From: Deltaproteobacteria bacterium
Lineage (GTDB): Bacteria > Desulfobacterota > Syntrophia > Syntrophales > UBA2210
Reading direction: 5' to 3'
Assembly: GCA_016935935.1 (NCBI GenBank)
Contig: JAFGPZ010000297.1
Span: 1 to 51,566 of the forward strand
Length of the DNA stretch: 51,566 nt
Shown here: positions 7,201 through 16,431 of the stretch, piece after piece
How positions within the stretch are numbered: the stretch's first letter is position 1
Layout of the letters: every line of letters begins with the position of its first letter
Made by a program: the position numbers and the translations under genes
The notes under the pieces: model-generated
Database searches by the model: none
What the model was told of the DNA's origin: nothing
Seen by the model: the letters and a program-made list of their open reading frames with translations, nothing else

Positions 7201-8611
7201 CTGTCCCCCTGATAACCACCCATGCTGTCCTTACTAATATCTTAACATCCAGCCACAAATTCCAATTGTCGATATATTCAAGATCAAGCCTGCACCAGTC
7301 ATCAAAACTCCTGATCTCATTACGGCCATTCACCTGCCAGAGACATGTCATACCGGGCCTGCAACTTATCTTCCTGCGTTGCCAGAATTCAAACCTGTCA
7401 ATCTCATTTCGTGATGGCGGTCTCGGCCCCACAAGGCTCATATCGCCCTTTAACACGCTCCACAATTGGGGAAGTTCATCGAGACTGTATTTTCTCAACC
7501 ACTTACCTACACGAGTAATGCGGGGATCATCTTTGATTTTAAACACCGGTCCTTCCATCTCATTTCGGCTTGTCAGCGATGCTTTCAGATTGTCTGCATC
7601 AACTATCATCGTGCGAAATTTATAGCCCACAAAATCACGATTGTTCTGTCCTACAACCCGCCATGGATAAAAAACAGGACCCTTCGAATCCAATTTGATA
7701 AGCAGAGCAATCACAGCAAAAGCAGGGGATAATATAAGTAGCGAAATAAGAGAGATGACAATATCGAATAATCGCTTGAGGGCTGCTTCAAATTCGTTAC
7801 GTTCCAATGATGTAAATTTGATAACTGGTAATCCATGAATCGTATCCGTTTTTGCCTTGGAAATAAGATTTTTGAAGAAGGGAGAAACGATCCGAACCGG
7901 TTTGCCTATCTGATCACAAATGTCTATAACTTTTTCCGCATTTCCCAGGTATTTGGCCGGAAGCGCGATTATCACCTCATCAACTTGATTATTATTCATA
8001 TATTCCCACATATTATCTACGGTATCCAACAGCTTATACCCAAGCAGTTCTTTCCCAAGATCTGTTTCATGAAAACATATTATTCCGAGAATATTCAAAC
8101 CCCAGTCAGAATAGTGGTTTACCGATTCAATAAATTGTTTCGCCACGTCACCAGCGCCAACGACAAACACTGTTTTTCGATTTTTCCCTTTCTTTCGCAC
8201 ATAACTAATTATTCGATGTAAAAGGCTTTTCTCCAGTATTAACAAAAACAAATTAACGATAGCGAATGAGATGATAAAGGTTCTTGGAATGTTTGATTTT
8301 ATAAAGAAAGCAATCGTCAATAATATGATCGTGCCCAGCAAAACTGTTTTGAACACAGTTAATATATCACTCTTCAGGGAAGTAAATCTCTGCCCGACAT
8401 AAGCTTCCTGGTAACCCAATAAGCCCCGCCATAGCAGAATAATTATAATAAGCCAGATCCAGTAGTCATGCCAATCAGTAATACCACCAAAATCATAGAA
8501 ATAACGAACAGTATTCCGCACATAGCTGGCCAAAATAAACGATATGATCGTTACGAGCGCATCAATGAAAGCAACGCCCAATCGAGTTAAAATAGGATAG
8601 TTTGTAATCAT
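7193..8611 (-). CDS. Polyprenyl-phosphate hexose-1-phosphate transferase (WbaP/WcaJ type)
   Basis: A 472-residue initiating phosphoglycosyltransferase. It transfers a sugar-1-phosphate from a nucleotide sugar to undecaprenyl phosphate at the inner membrane, starting each repeat unit. N-terminal membrane helices lie about residues 10-30, 45-65, 85-105 and 110-130; a Rossmann-like middle domain begins near FVVGAGDVAK (149-158); the bacterial sugar transferase domain starts at KRLFDIVIS (about 281) with the KFRTM motif, the catalytic Asp-Glu pair at 378-379 in LDELPQLW, and GPRPP. Full length for the WbaP/WcaJ family. The sugar (Glc, Gal or a derivative) cannot be read from sequence. The stop overlaps the following epimerase. 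Confidence 0.93.
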   Translation of the reverse strand: MITNYPILTRLGVAFIDALVTIISFILASYVRNTVRYFYDFGGITDWHDYWIWLIIIILLWRGLLGYQEAYVGQRFTSLKSDILTVFKTVLLGTIILLTIAFFIKSNIPRTFIISFAIVNLFLLILEKSLLHRIISYVRKKGKNRKTVFVVGAGDVAKQFIESVNHYSDWGLNILGIICFHETDLGKELLGYKLLDTVDNMWEYMNNNQVDEVIIALPAKYLGNAEKVIDICDQIGKPVRIVSPFFKNLISKAKTDTIHGLPVIKFTSLERNEFEAALKRLFDIVISLISLLILSPAFAVIALLIKLDSKGPVFYPWRVVGQNNRDFVGYKFRTMIVDADNLKASLTSRNEMEGPVFKIKDDPRITRVGKWLRKYSLDELPQLWSVLKGDMSLVGPRPPSRNEIDRFEFWQRRKISCRPGMTCLWQVNGRNEIRSFDDWCRLDLEYIDNWNLWLDVKILVRTAWVVIRGTGV

Positions 8612-8617
8612 GTATAA

Positions 8618-9817
8618 TTATTTTTTCTGCAACAATTTAAGAAATCGAGGCAATAGCGTTTTTGCATCATGATGCATTTTTACATATCGAAAACCATTTC
8701 TGCCCATTGCCCGCAATAGATCTTTTTTGCGGGATAATTCCAGTATTCGCTCCTTAAGCAGGTTAGGGTCGCGGTGGGTCAAACACACTCCGCATTCGGC
8801 CGCATCTATTACCCTTTTGGTCTCACTTTTTTCATGGGCAACTGCTATAATTGGTTTTTGATTTGCCATTATGTTTAATAGTTTGCTGGGCATTATCTCG
8901 TTTGTTATGCTCATTTTCTGGCCAAATATACATATATCTGCACGTTTCATCAGATTTTTAAATTCACCCTCTGGCAAATATCCATCAAATCTAACATTTG
9001 ATACATTTAGCCTTCTTGCGTATGAAGCCAATCGATCCATATTGATGCCCGTTCCTGTAAACACAAATTGAAGATTTAATTCTTTCCTTAAAAGAGCTGC
9101 CGCGTCTATGAAAAGTTCCAAATCGGTCTTTTCCCCTATGGAACCCGAAAAAAGAAGTATAAAATCTTCACGGTGATCCTTTTCATGAAAAGTATCGCTA
9201 TCTGATGGCAAAGTCATAAAATCCGGATAAAGCAAAACCTTGTTTTGAGAAACACCTTTAGAGATAATATTCCCCCTCATTCCTTCGGATATGGTCAAAA
9301 TGATATCAGCTTGAGAGTACGCAAAACGCTCATATCTTCTTGCTAAATTGATAACCCTTCGTTTACGCAGCATACCCAATATAATTCCCAAATCTGGCAC
9401 AATATCCTGAATATATAGTACGTTTTTCGCGCCCTTCAATAAGGAAATAAACCTACCAACTGTACACAAAAAAAGGGGCGGCGAAACACAAATGACATAA
9501 TCAAATTTTCCCGAAAAACATCCAACAAAAAAGCTGGTTATAGAAAACGAGACTTCAAAAATAATTCTTTCAAATCCAGAATTAGCTTTTGGTAAGCGGC
9601 AATAAGTCCTTTTTACATTAACACCATTAATACCCTCGGAAGAAATGAAGGAATTCTTGTAGCCGGGGACAATCTTCCAGTTTGCCAGTCGAGGTGCCGT
9701 ACAAATAAAAGTGACTTTGTGTCCTACTGAAACGAGATATTCCGCAAGTTTTGTATTGAAGGGAGCTATGCCCACTGTCTGTGGATAATAATCGACACCT
9801 AAAAAGATAAAACGCAT
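8618..9817 (-). CDS. Glycosyltransferase, GT4 family (WbuB/WcaI-like)
   Basis: A 399-residue GT-B glycosyltransferase. The N-terminal domain starts MRFIFLGVDYYPQTVGIAPF, typical of WbuB/WcaI-like enzymes, and the C-terminal donor domain has LLFSGSIGEKTDLE near 223-236 and PSKLLNIMANQKPIIA with the conserved small loop near 310-325. Retaining enzymes of this class add hexoses or N-acetyl-aminosugars to lipid-linked intermediates. It ends seven bases before the start of the initiating transferase and may add the second sugar of the repeat unit; donor and acceptor are unknown. Confidence 0.85.
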   Translation of the reverse strand: MRFIFLGVDYYPQTVGIAPFNTKLAEYLVSVGHKVTFICTAPRLANWKIVPGYKNSFISSEGINGVNVKRTYCRLPKANSGFERIIFEVSFSITSFFVGCFSGKFDYVICVSPPLFLCTVGRFISLLKGAKNVLYIQDIVPDLGIILGMLRKRRVINLARRYERFAYSQADIILTISEGMRGNIISKGVSQNKVLLYPDFMTLPSDSDTFHEKDHREDFILLFSGSIGEKTDLELFIDAAALLRKELNLQFVFTGTGINMDRLASYARRLNVSNVRFDGYLPEGEFKNLMKRADICIFGQKMSITNEIMPSKLLNIMANQKPIIAVAHEKSETKRVIDAAECGVCLTHRDPNLLKERILELSRKKDLLRAMGRNGFRYVKMHHDAKTLLPRFLKLLQKK

Positions 9818-9898
9818 ATTATTTGCATATCTCTACAATGTCATTTAATACTTTTAGCACAAGATATGGCATGATTTATTTTTAACAATCACGCCTCA

Positions 9899-11059
9899 TT
9901 ATCCGCCCAATTCTTCAAACATGGAAATCAACTCACTCGCTTGCCTGGAAAACGAGAAATGCTCTGCGCGCTCTAAACCTTTCTGAACGAGAGTATCCCT
10001 CAGGTTTCGATCCGAGAGGATCTTCTCCATTGCCTCTGCCAACTGGCCAGAATTGTTTGGGTCAAACAACACGGCTGCATCCCCAACCACCTCGGGACTG
10101 GCACCGGCATGTGCGGCAATTACAGGAACACCACAGCCAAACGCTTCCACAACCGATTTGCCAAAGGTCTCGTGCATGGAGGGTTGGACATACAGATCCG
10201 CCGAGCGATAGAACTTGGCTACATCTTCGTTCGGAACATATCCCACAAACTTGACGCGCTCAGCAATATTGTATTCATCGCAGAGGTTCATCATATGCTC
10301 AAAATACTCACGGTTGCCTTCCCCACTCATCTCGATTCTACCTACCAGAACTAACTTCTGTTCAGGATTGATTTTCTGGCATAGTTTCCCATACGCATCT
10401 ATGAGAGTGTGTACATTCTTGTAATGCCAAATAATAGACACAAACAAGATGAATCGCCCGTTAACCCCCATCCGACTCAATTCATGTTTTTCTTCGCTGG
10501 ACAGCACCCGCGGATAAAACCGAGAGTGATCCAAACCTTCATATACAATCCGAACCTTCCCGGAATCTACATCCAGGTTTTCACAGATCTCTTTTTTACA
10601 AATTTCTGAATTCGCGAGAATCAGGTCAGCCTGTTTGCGCGCCACGTAAGATATTCCTCTGCGGTACATGGATCGCAACAAGCCAATACTTCGCGGTGTT
10701 TTCCAATGATGTGTCGTAATAATCGCGACGATATTTCGGATACGCCTTGGTATGTATAGCGCTGAAATGTTTTGTGGAGAAAAAAGGACATCTATCCGAT
10801 GTTGCAACAACCGGTATGGAATGAGAATCTGAGAAGCCAGTATCCTGAGGAGTGGCCTTTCATTACTAATAAAACAATTGACAAGATGAACATTCTTGCT
10901 TTCAACGTGAAACAAGTGCTGGTTCGTGGTGCTGACAAAAACAAAGTACTCGTTGTTTTGGTCTTGGCGAGCAAGCTCACCGATGATCTGTCTATAAAAA
11001 TCCATCGAGCCGTCAGGAGCCTGTGGATTCTGGATTAAGGTGTTAAATGCGATACGCAT
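9899..11059 (-). CDS. Glycosyltransferase, GT4 family
   Basis: A 386-residue GT-B enzyme. The glycosyl transferase group 1 domain is clear: RFILFVSIIWHYKN near 204-217, LVLVGRIEMSG, then VKFVGYVPNEDVAKFYRSADLYVQPSMHETFGKSVVEAFGCGVPVIA with the EX7E-type pair and the nucleotide-sugar contact region near 295-330. N-terminal region MRIAFNTLIQNPQAPDGSMDFY suits acceptor binding. Resembles mannosyl/rhamnosyl transferases, but the sugar is not determined. An 81-base AT-rich gap separates it from the next gene. Confidence 0.88.
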   Translation of the reverse strand: MRIAFNTLIQNPQAPDGSMDFYRQIIGELARQDQNNEYFVFVSTTNQHLFHVESKNVHLVNCFISNERPLLRILASQILIPYRLLQHRIDVLFSPQNISALYIPRRIRNIVAIITTHHWKTPRSIGLLRSMYRRGISYVARKQADLILANSEICKKEICENLDVDSGKVRIVYEGLDHSRFYPRVLSSEEKHELSRMGVNGRFILFVSIIWHYKNVHTLIDAYGKLCQKINPEQKLVLVGRIEMSGEGNREYFEHMMNLCDEYNIAERVKFVGYVPNEDVAKFYRSADLYVQPSMHETFGKSVVEAFGCGVPVIAAHAGASPEVVGDAAVLFDPNNSGQLAEAMEKILSDRNLRDTLVQKGLERAEHFSFSRQASELISMFEELGG

Positions 11060-11084
11060 CAGGATGCCCTCATGTTGAAACGTT

Positions 11085-12200
11085 CTAGTACTTGAGCTTG
11101 TAGCGCTCGTCCGCTAATTTACGGCTAAAGACATCGCGCGATAGCTCGAGTACGTAAGATGGGTTCAACATTCTCGCCATTACTTTCCCAATACTCTTAA
11201 ATCCCTTTTTATGCGTCAAAGCGGACTTTACCCCAGTCCAAAGAAAAAAAGTTAACGGATATATAAAAGGAAACGAATAAGAATCAATGGATATCACGCC
11301 GTCGTCTGTCCCAAACAGTTTATTCACTAAATAATCCAATCTGTCATTCGAGCAATTCAACGACTTCTTAAGGAGCTGTTGCGTGAGGTACAGTCCAAAC
11401 CCAATCTGTTTTCCAAGGCAAACAGAACGAGTGAAGTCAACAAAACTTCGAAGGTCTGGTTCTGAAGATTGCTCCACTGTATACAACGTTGTATAAAACA
11501 GTTCCAATCCATAGCTCCGATTCGGAAATATCGAATGCAGACAAACAATAAAGAGGTCGAGCCAGGGAGGTAAAACGCGTGCCGTTGTTTCGCTATCATC
11601 TACGATATTCACGAACGTCCGCAATGAGGTGAGACCAAGGAAGCAGCCTTTATCAAAGAATATCAAGTCATGCACAGAAATTTCTCGATATAAATCCAGA
11701 TCAAGGTAATCTGCTTTATCTCCGGCGTTTGGATCGCCCTCAGGCCGCTTGGGATCCCAGAAACTATTGATTCCTCCAAAGGTGGTATTATATTTTCTGT
11801 ATCCCAACCTTTCAAAAAGGTCTATTACAATCTCGTATTGCTCATCTCCACCTTGGATAATCATATCAATGTCGTTAGGGTTCTCTGGATAATAGCGAAG
11901 TGTTTTAAGAAAGATACACTCGATTCTTGTGTCTTCAAGATTATGGGTCAGCCTCCGAATATCCGTATGAAGATTGTTATGACGCTTCAGGCTGCGCTCA
12001 TACTCGCAGGAAAGTTTATCCAGGCATCCCTGCTCAAATAGAGTTCTCAGATACAAAAAGGGAACACGATTTTGGAAAGCATAATTATAAATATCCAAGG
12101 ACTCGAGACACTCCTTTTGATGGGATACAATACCAGGGATACCAATCATTTTGATAAGGTCCATGGCGGGTGCAGGCGCCGCATTAAATGAATTTAACAT
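11085..12200 (-). CDS. Nucleotidyltransferase-fold protein (NTP_transf_5-like)
   Basis: A 371-residue cytoplasmic protein resembling the uncharacterised NTP_transf_5 nucleotidyltransferase group. The segment CIFLKTLRYYPENPNDIDMII (around residues 114-134) has the Lys/Arg-Tyr spacing and the Asp-x-Asp metal-binding pair expected of the fold; a further acidic DLDLYREISVHD stretch follows near 187-198. The donor and acceptor are unknown. Its ATG overlaps the stop of the thymidylate-kinase-like gene by one base (TAATG), so the two are probably made together and may act together. Confidence in the fold is moderate; no function is claimed. Confidence 0.65.
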   Translation of the reverse strand: MLNSFNAAPAPAMDLIKMIGIPGIVSHQKECLESLDIYNYAFQNRVPFLYLRTLFEQGCLDKLSCEYERSLKRHNNLHTDIRRLTHNLEDTRIECIFLKTLRYYPENPNDIDMIIQGGDEQYEIVIDLFERLGYRKYNTTFGGINSFWDPKRPEGDPNAGDKADYLDLDLYREISVHDLIFFDKGCFLGLTSLRTFVNIVDDSETTARVLPPWLDLFIVCLHSIFPNRSYGLELFYTTLYTVEQSSEPDLRSFVDFTRSVCLGKQIGFGLYLTQQLLKKSLNCSNDRLDYLVNKLFGTDDGVISIDSYSFPFIYPLTFFLWTGVKSALTHKKGFKSIGKVMARMLNPSYVLELSRDVFSRKLADERYKLKY

Positions 12201-12901
12201 TATGGATTATCCTCTCCCTTCACACGACCAAGTATGCTCAATACGGCCTGACGAATCTGTTCTATTTGATCTTCCCTTCTTGCTGTACCATCAATAGTTT
12301 TACCTGAATAGCTTTCAATCATTTGCTTATACAGATATCTCCTCTCCGACAGGTATTCTACCGCTGGCGTATCTGTTTTTCGTGCAAAGGCAATTTCTTC
12401 CTCAACATCAATCAGAAATAGAAGCGTAGGCTTGGGGAAAAGCCTTAGAAAAAATTCCAAGCTTTTTAGAGAAGGCTTTCCTGATATATTTGTATTATGA
12501 CCTAAATTGATCGCCGTATCGTAGACATAGCGGTCTACAATTATACTGTGTCCCAGGAACAACGGTATCGAAACTTTGAAAAACATTTGAATTGAAAAAT
12601 CTAGCCAATAGATAGCTGCGTACAATTTTGTCAGTATTCCATATCGATTGCTAAGTTCCTTTTTTTTGTTGCGATATTCTTCGTACCCCTCAAATGGCGA
12701 CTGATTAGATAAAAATACCCGCGAAATAATAAACTTCACAGGCCTTAACAGGTATGATTGCACCCCCCCGTAGACATAGTAAAAATCTAGGTTTTCTTTT
12801 CTAAATAAATCTGTCAAGCGGTTGCCAAGCGTCGTCTTGCCTGAGCCATCAATGCCAATCAGGCAAACAAAAATAGCCTTCTGCATAACCTTTCCTTTCA
12901 T
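12200..12901 (-). CDS. Thymidylate-kinase-like P-loop kinase
   Basis: A 233-residue P-loop kinase of the thymidylate kinase-like fold. Walker A is GIDGSGKTT at about 17-25; the DRY motif is in IIVDRYVYDTA near 121-131; a lid-like basic segment ERRYLYKQMIESY follows near 186-198. The gene lacks the usual TMP-binding pattern that I would expect from housekeeping Tmk, and it sits among glycosyltransferases, so phosphorylation of a sugar or lipid intermediate is a possible role. It overlaps the upstream glycosyltransferase gene by 4 bases and the downstream nucleotidyltransferase-like gene by 1 base. Confidence 0.75.
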   Translation of the reverse strand: MKGKVMQKAIFVCLIGIDGSGKTTLGNRLTDLFRKENLDFYYVYGGVQSYLLRPVKFIISRVFLSNQSPFEGYEEYRNKKKELSNRYGILTKLYAAIYWLDFSIQMFFKVSIPLFLGHSIIVDRYVYDTAINLGHNTNISGKPSLKSLEFFLRLFPKPTLLFLIDVEEEIAFARKTDTPAVEYLSERRYLYKQMIESYSGKTIDGTARREDQIEQIRQAVLSILGRVKGEDNP

Positions 12902-13941
12902 CTATTTCTGGTATCGAGCAGGCGAGTGTAAATATGTTCGATGCGCCCGGCAATTTTCTCCCAAGTGTAATTCTCAATTAGTTGATATGAATTTTGCTGT
13001 ACCGACGAACTTTTCAAGGCCTTGATTGTGTCCAAAATCTGCTGATCGCTATCAGCAAAAAAAATCCCGGAATTTCGAGGGAACATCTCCTCCAAGCCAC
13101 CAAATTTTCTCGACACGGCTGGCAAATTGCAGGCCAGTGCCTCAAGCACCGAGAGGGGTATTTCAATGGACGGCGACTGGTTTCGGCCTTGAAATTGGCT
13201 TTTCTTTCCAGTCGTCGCCCCTCTACCCGGAAACACATAACTATCGCTCAATTGGTAAAGCTCTTCGATTGTTGGCAAATATTTAAGGATTACCCTGCAA
13301 CCTACTTTATTCAGTCTATCAACTAGAGATATATCCGGATTGATCCAAGAGGTAGCTCCTACCACAATAATGAACAAATCCCTCTCTTGAGCTAATCTTA
13401 CTAACGCTTCAATGCCTCTCCTCTTCGAGATGTAACCCGTGTGTAACACTACATACCTGTTTTGGGGAACATTGTATTTCTCCCGAAGGGCTTTCTTGTG
13501 ATTTTCATCAACAGGCCGAAACTTGCCCATATCTACCCCGTTGGGTAAAAATTTCGCATTAAATCCGTAGTTCAAAAAAATCTTTAGGTGCTCTGTCGAC
13601 TGAGACAGTACCATATCAGGCTTTATAAATTTCAAGAAACGAAGATGGGTGTCTGGAATGACTGGGCGTGGAGCCGACATCACCGTAATTCGACACCGGG
13701 CAATCCATTTCAAAATAGACAAAACGATAAAGCTTCTAGTACGTGGACCGGTTAGATAATGCATAACATCAGGCCCATACTCGCGCAGTCTTATAATAGA
13801 CTTCGAATCCAGAATATCCTTCGGTCTCAAAGTCATTACCGAATTGCTTAGGCTCAAAACCTTTGCCAGATTGTAGGCGAGATTCCTCTCGCCCATGTCG
13901 CGGGGCTTCTTGAAATCTCCTACCAGGCAAATCTTCATCAT
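12898..13941 (-). CDS. Glycosyltransferase, GT4 family
   Basis: A 347-residue GT-B protein. N-terminal MMKICLVGDFKKPRDMGERN; middle FLPNGVDMGKFRPVDE (about 131-146) is the typical inter-domain segment; VVLHTGYISKRRGIEALVR near 164-182 is the donor-domain opening; SIEIPLSVLEALACNLPAVSRKFGGLEEMF near 264-293 contains the EX7E-like motif. Somewhat shorter than most family members but both halves are present. Specificity unknown. It overlaps the P-loop kinase gene by 4 bases. Confidence 0.82.
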   Translation of the reverse strand: MMKICLVGDFKKPRDMGERNLAYNLAKVLSLSNSVMTLRPKDILDSKSIIRLREYGPDVMHYLTGPRTRSFIVLSILKWIARCRITVMSAPRPVIPDTHLRFLKFIKPDMVLSQSTEHLKIFLNYGFNAKFLPNGVDMGKFRPVDENHKKALREKYNVPQNRYVVLHTGYISKRRGIEALVRLAQERDLFIIVVGATSWINPDISLVDRLNKVGCRVILKYLPTIEELYQLSDSYVFPGRGATTGKKSQFQGRNQSPSIEIPLSVLEALACNLPAVSRKFGGLEEMFPRNSGIFFADSDQQILDTIKALKSSSVQQNSYQLIENYTWEKIAGRIEHIYTRLLDTRNR

Positions 13942-13959
13942 TAGTAAACTCGCACAAAA

Positions 13960-14868
13960 TCAGCCTTGGATCCTGTGGACGCCAGTCCGTGCGCGGAAAG
14001 CCCGCAATACCCCAAAATCCCTTCGTTGCCTGACACGTTGCATTACAGATCGAACGTGATAGCAAACATTGAGCAACGACTGTAAATACCTCGCCAGCGA
14101 TCCCAGAGACCTCCATGGAATTGGACTATACATTTCTAAAATCCGTCGGTGTTCGGAAATCATTTTTTGCCGCAGCATAGCAGTTTTTGAAGAGGCATGT
14201 AGCCGGAAACTCGCTAATAAGACTGGCAGCATTTTAAAAACAATCCCCTGTCGCGCAGCTCGAGCCCAAAACTCCAAATCCATACAAAAGCTGAAACGCT
14301 CATCCAATAAGCCAATCTCCTCGAGCACACTTCGTCTGAAGAAGCTTGCCGGTTGATTGATCATGGAGCGCGCATACAGCAATACCCCCCAATTATAATC
14401 ACATACCTTACGTTCGAAAATGAGCTGACCGGCTTCATCCACAACCTGACAGTCTCCATAGATAACACCAACTTCTGGGTGGCCCTTGAAACACTCCACC
14501 GCCGCGGATATCGCACCGGGTAAAAGCAGGTCGTCTGCATTGAGCCAAGTCAGAATGTCACCTTGGGCTACTCGGAACCCCTTGTTAATTGCATGGGTCT
14601 GCCCGTCGTCTGGTTCACTAACCCAATAAGCCAAATTGGTTGCATATTTCTGGATAATCTTGACTGAATCATCGGTCGAGCCCCCATCTATCACGATATA
14701 TTGCAAAAAAGGATAGCTTTGTTTTAGAACGCTTAAAATCGTACTTTCTAAAAACTGCGCCCGGTTGTAGCAGGGAGTGATCACAGTAACCCTTGGAGTA
14801 TCAGTAGTGCTCACTGCTGGTAAATCCTCTAACAATTTATCTGGCACTTTCAATCTTCTTTGCCCCAA
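13960..14868 (-). CDS. Glycosyltransferase, GT2 family
   Basis: A 302-residue GT-A inverting glycosyltransferase. VTVITPCYNRAQFLESTILS at 25-44 and VIDGGSTDDS near 58-67 give the nucleotide-binding half; the metal-binding Asp-x-Asp equivalent is LNADDLLLPGA near 110-120; WARAARQG follows the acceptor region. No ATG opens the frame: candidates are TTG at 14868, TTG at 14853 or GTG at 14847. A 99-base gap with a hairpin lies upstream. Closely related in pattern to the GT2 gene at 16409-17383. Confidence 0.87.
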   Translation of the reverse strand: MGQRRLKVPDKLLEDLPAVSTTDTPRVTVITPCYNRAQFLESTILSVLKQSYPFLQYIVIDGGSTDDSVKIIQKYATNLAYWVSEPDDGQTHAINKGFRVAQGDILTWLNADDLLLPGAISAAVECFKGHPEVGVIYGDCQVVDEAGQLIFERKVCDYNWGVLLYARSMINQPASFFRRSVLEEIGLLDERFSFCMDLEFWARAARQGIVFKMLPVLLASFRLHASSKTAMLRQKMISEHRRILEMYSPIPWRSLGSLARYLQSLLNVCYHVRSVMQRVRQRRDFGVLRAFRARTGVHRIQG

Positions 14869-14929
14869 CTATTCGAGAATATTTCTACTGCTCAGGGCAA
14901 CTTGCTTTATCGGGGTCGTCCATGAATCT

Positions 14930-15050
14930 CCACGCCCTTACGGACGTGGTATCTTCTGATGCAAGTTTCACTTGTCCAGTCTGTCTTTCACGGATGCGAA
15001 AGCCAGATTGGATATTGCTCTCATCCCCACCCTTACGGGCGGGGAATTCC
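14930..15050. repeat. Pair of palindromes resembling IS200/IS605-type ends
   Basis: Hairpin 1 at 14930-14949 pairs CCACG with CGTGG; hairpin 2 at 15025-15044 pairs CCCC-CCC with GGG-GGGG around a TTAC loop. Both contain CCCTTACGG. GC-rich hairpins of this kind flank IS200/IS605-family elements and related REP sequences. No transposase is present, so this would be a relic or small non-autonomous unit. Hairpin 2 lies inside the 3' end of the polymerase/ligase gene. Confidence 0.45.
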
Positions 15051-16431
15051 CGCTGGGATTAAAAGAACCTGTTTCCACTTGCATGGGCATGTGCTCTCTC
15101 TTTGGAATCCCCTCATAACCCGTTGCCCATATAAGGGCCACTGACCAATAAAAGAATGTTGCACTTCCTAATATCCCCGATAAGAGCGAAAAAACAAGAC
15201 TGGTTACTGCTATCAGACGCAAATCATCCATTCTATGAGAGCTTGGGGCATTTTTTCCATTCTTTATTAAACGGATTGTTCTAACAATAATGAGCACAAC
15301 TACAGCCGCACCAACTACCCCCTGCTCCACGAGAGCCGTTAGATAAAAACTGTGAACTGAAGTTCGGAAGAAAATACCTGGCTCTGTGCCGTACTCCAAC
15401 CACACAGGCATTCCCAAGGTAACAGGACCACCCATACCCACCCCTACCCCAAAAAGCGGAGCCTCCAAGAATTGTTCTATAGCATATTTGTATGTTACCA
15501 TTCGAGGTATCATCCCAACCGGCTCTCCCATGGTGGATTCCAAACGACTAATTAGAACCGTCCAAATGTCAGTTCCTCCTGGAATAATAAAGAAAGCAGC
15601 TATCACGATTAGAGTGATAAAAAAGCTGAATTTTAATATACTCCTCCCCACACGGCGTACTTTCCATAAGAAATACCCAAACCCAATAACGAAGGAAGCT
15701 GCGATACCACGGGAGCCGGTCAAGACAAGAAAGAAAAAGCAGGCAGCCGCAAAAGGAAACGCAGCTTTTCTGGCAATCGTTTTAGCTGGATAACCTCCTA
15801 TCCAAACGATACCGAGTAGCATTCCAACAAACGCATATCCCCCAAAAGACAACGCACTGAGCCCAAAAACATTAACAAATGTGCGCCATTGCGCTGCCGA
15901 ATATTTTGCAAGCAGGACAACATCCAGGAAGGAAATACTGAACAGAATTAATGCGACACCGATCCCAAGGCACATAAGATTAATGAATCGCTGCAGCCTA
16001 TATCTGTCTCTTGCAATTATCATAATCCCAATAAATGGGATAATGTTTATTGCAAACGAAAATCGAATTATCCTCGCACCCAAGCTTAATTCATCAAACC
16101 TACTGAATACAAGGTAAGAAAAGACCATCAAGCCCATATAGGAAAGCACAAGCCAAAAAAGCGGTTCACGGAAGACAGTCCTTAAAGGATCACGAACTCC
16201 CCGGTGATCATAAATGTATAATGCCAGGCTACCGAGGGTAAAGGCAGCTACAAAAATCAGTAGCGATGATCTCGGAAAGTGAATCTCATTGAGCACATAA
16301 CTCAACGTACTCAGTAAGGTCATACCCACTTCAGGATAACTAACAATTATAAAAAGGGATACTAATAATATAGCGCCACCCAGGCTCCAATTATTTATCC
16401 AGATACTACTAAGAATTGAATCCATCGTCAC
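14968..16431 (-). CDS. O-antigen ligase/polymerase family membrane protein (Wzy/WaaL-like)
   Basis: A 487-residue integral membrane protein with about eleven to twelve hydrophobic segments starting near residue 15. The family signature lies in the large periplasmic loop: MIPRMVTYKYAIEQF, then APLFGVGVGMG, and SVHSFYLTALVEQG, whose His fits the conserved catalytic region. Such proteins either polymerise lipid-linked repeat units or ligate glycan to lipid A; sequence alone does not decide. The last 35 or so residues (after HMPMQVETG) are encoded by a GC-rich palindromic element and are unlikely to be native. The 5' end overlaps the upstream GT2 gene by 23 bases. Confidence 0.87.
   Translation of the reverse strand: MTMDSILSSIWINNWSLGGAILLVSLFIIVSYPEVGMTLLSTLSYVLNEIHFPRSSLLIFVAAFTLGSLALYIYDHRGVRDPLRTVFREPLFWLVLSYMGLMVFSYLVFSRFDELSLGARIIRFSFAINIIPFIGIMIIARDRYRLQRFINLMCLGIGVALILFSISFLDVVLLAKYSAAQWRTFVNVFGLSALSFGGYAFVGMLLGIVWIGGYPAKTIARKAAFPFAAACFFFLVLTGSRGIAASFVIGFGYFLWKVRRVGRSILKFSFFITLIVIAAFFIIPGGTDIWTVLISRLESTMGEPVGMIPRMVTYKYAIEQFLEAPLFGVGVGMGGPVTLGMPVWLEYGTEPGIFFRTSVHSFYLTALVEQGVVGAAVVVLIIVRTIRLIKNGKNAPSSHRMDDLRLIAVTSLVFSLLSGILGSATFFYWSVALIWATGYEGIPKREHMPMQVETGSFNPSGNSPPVRVGMRAISNLAFASVKDRLDK

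Noticed and set aside
13769..14116. 115-codon minus-strand frame across two glycosyltransferase genes
   Set aside because: Out of frame with both genes, which carry clear family motifs; the frame is a shadow.
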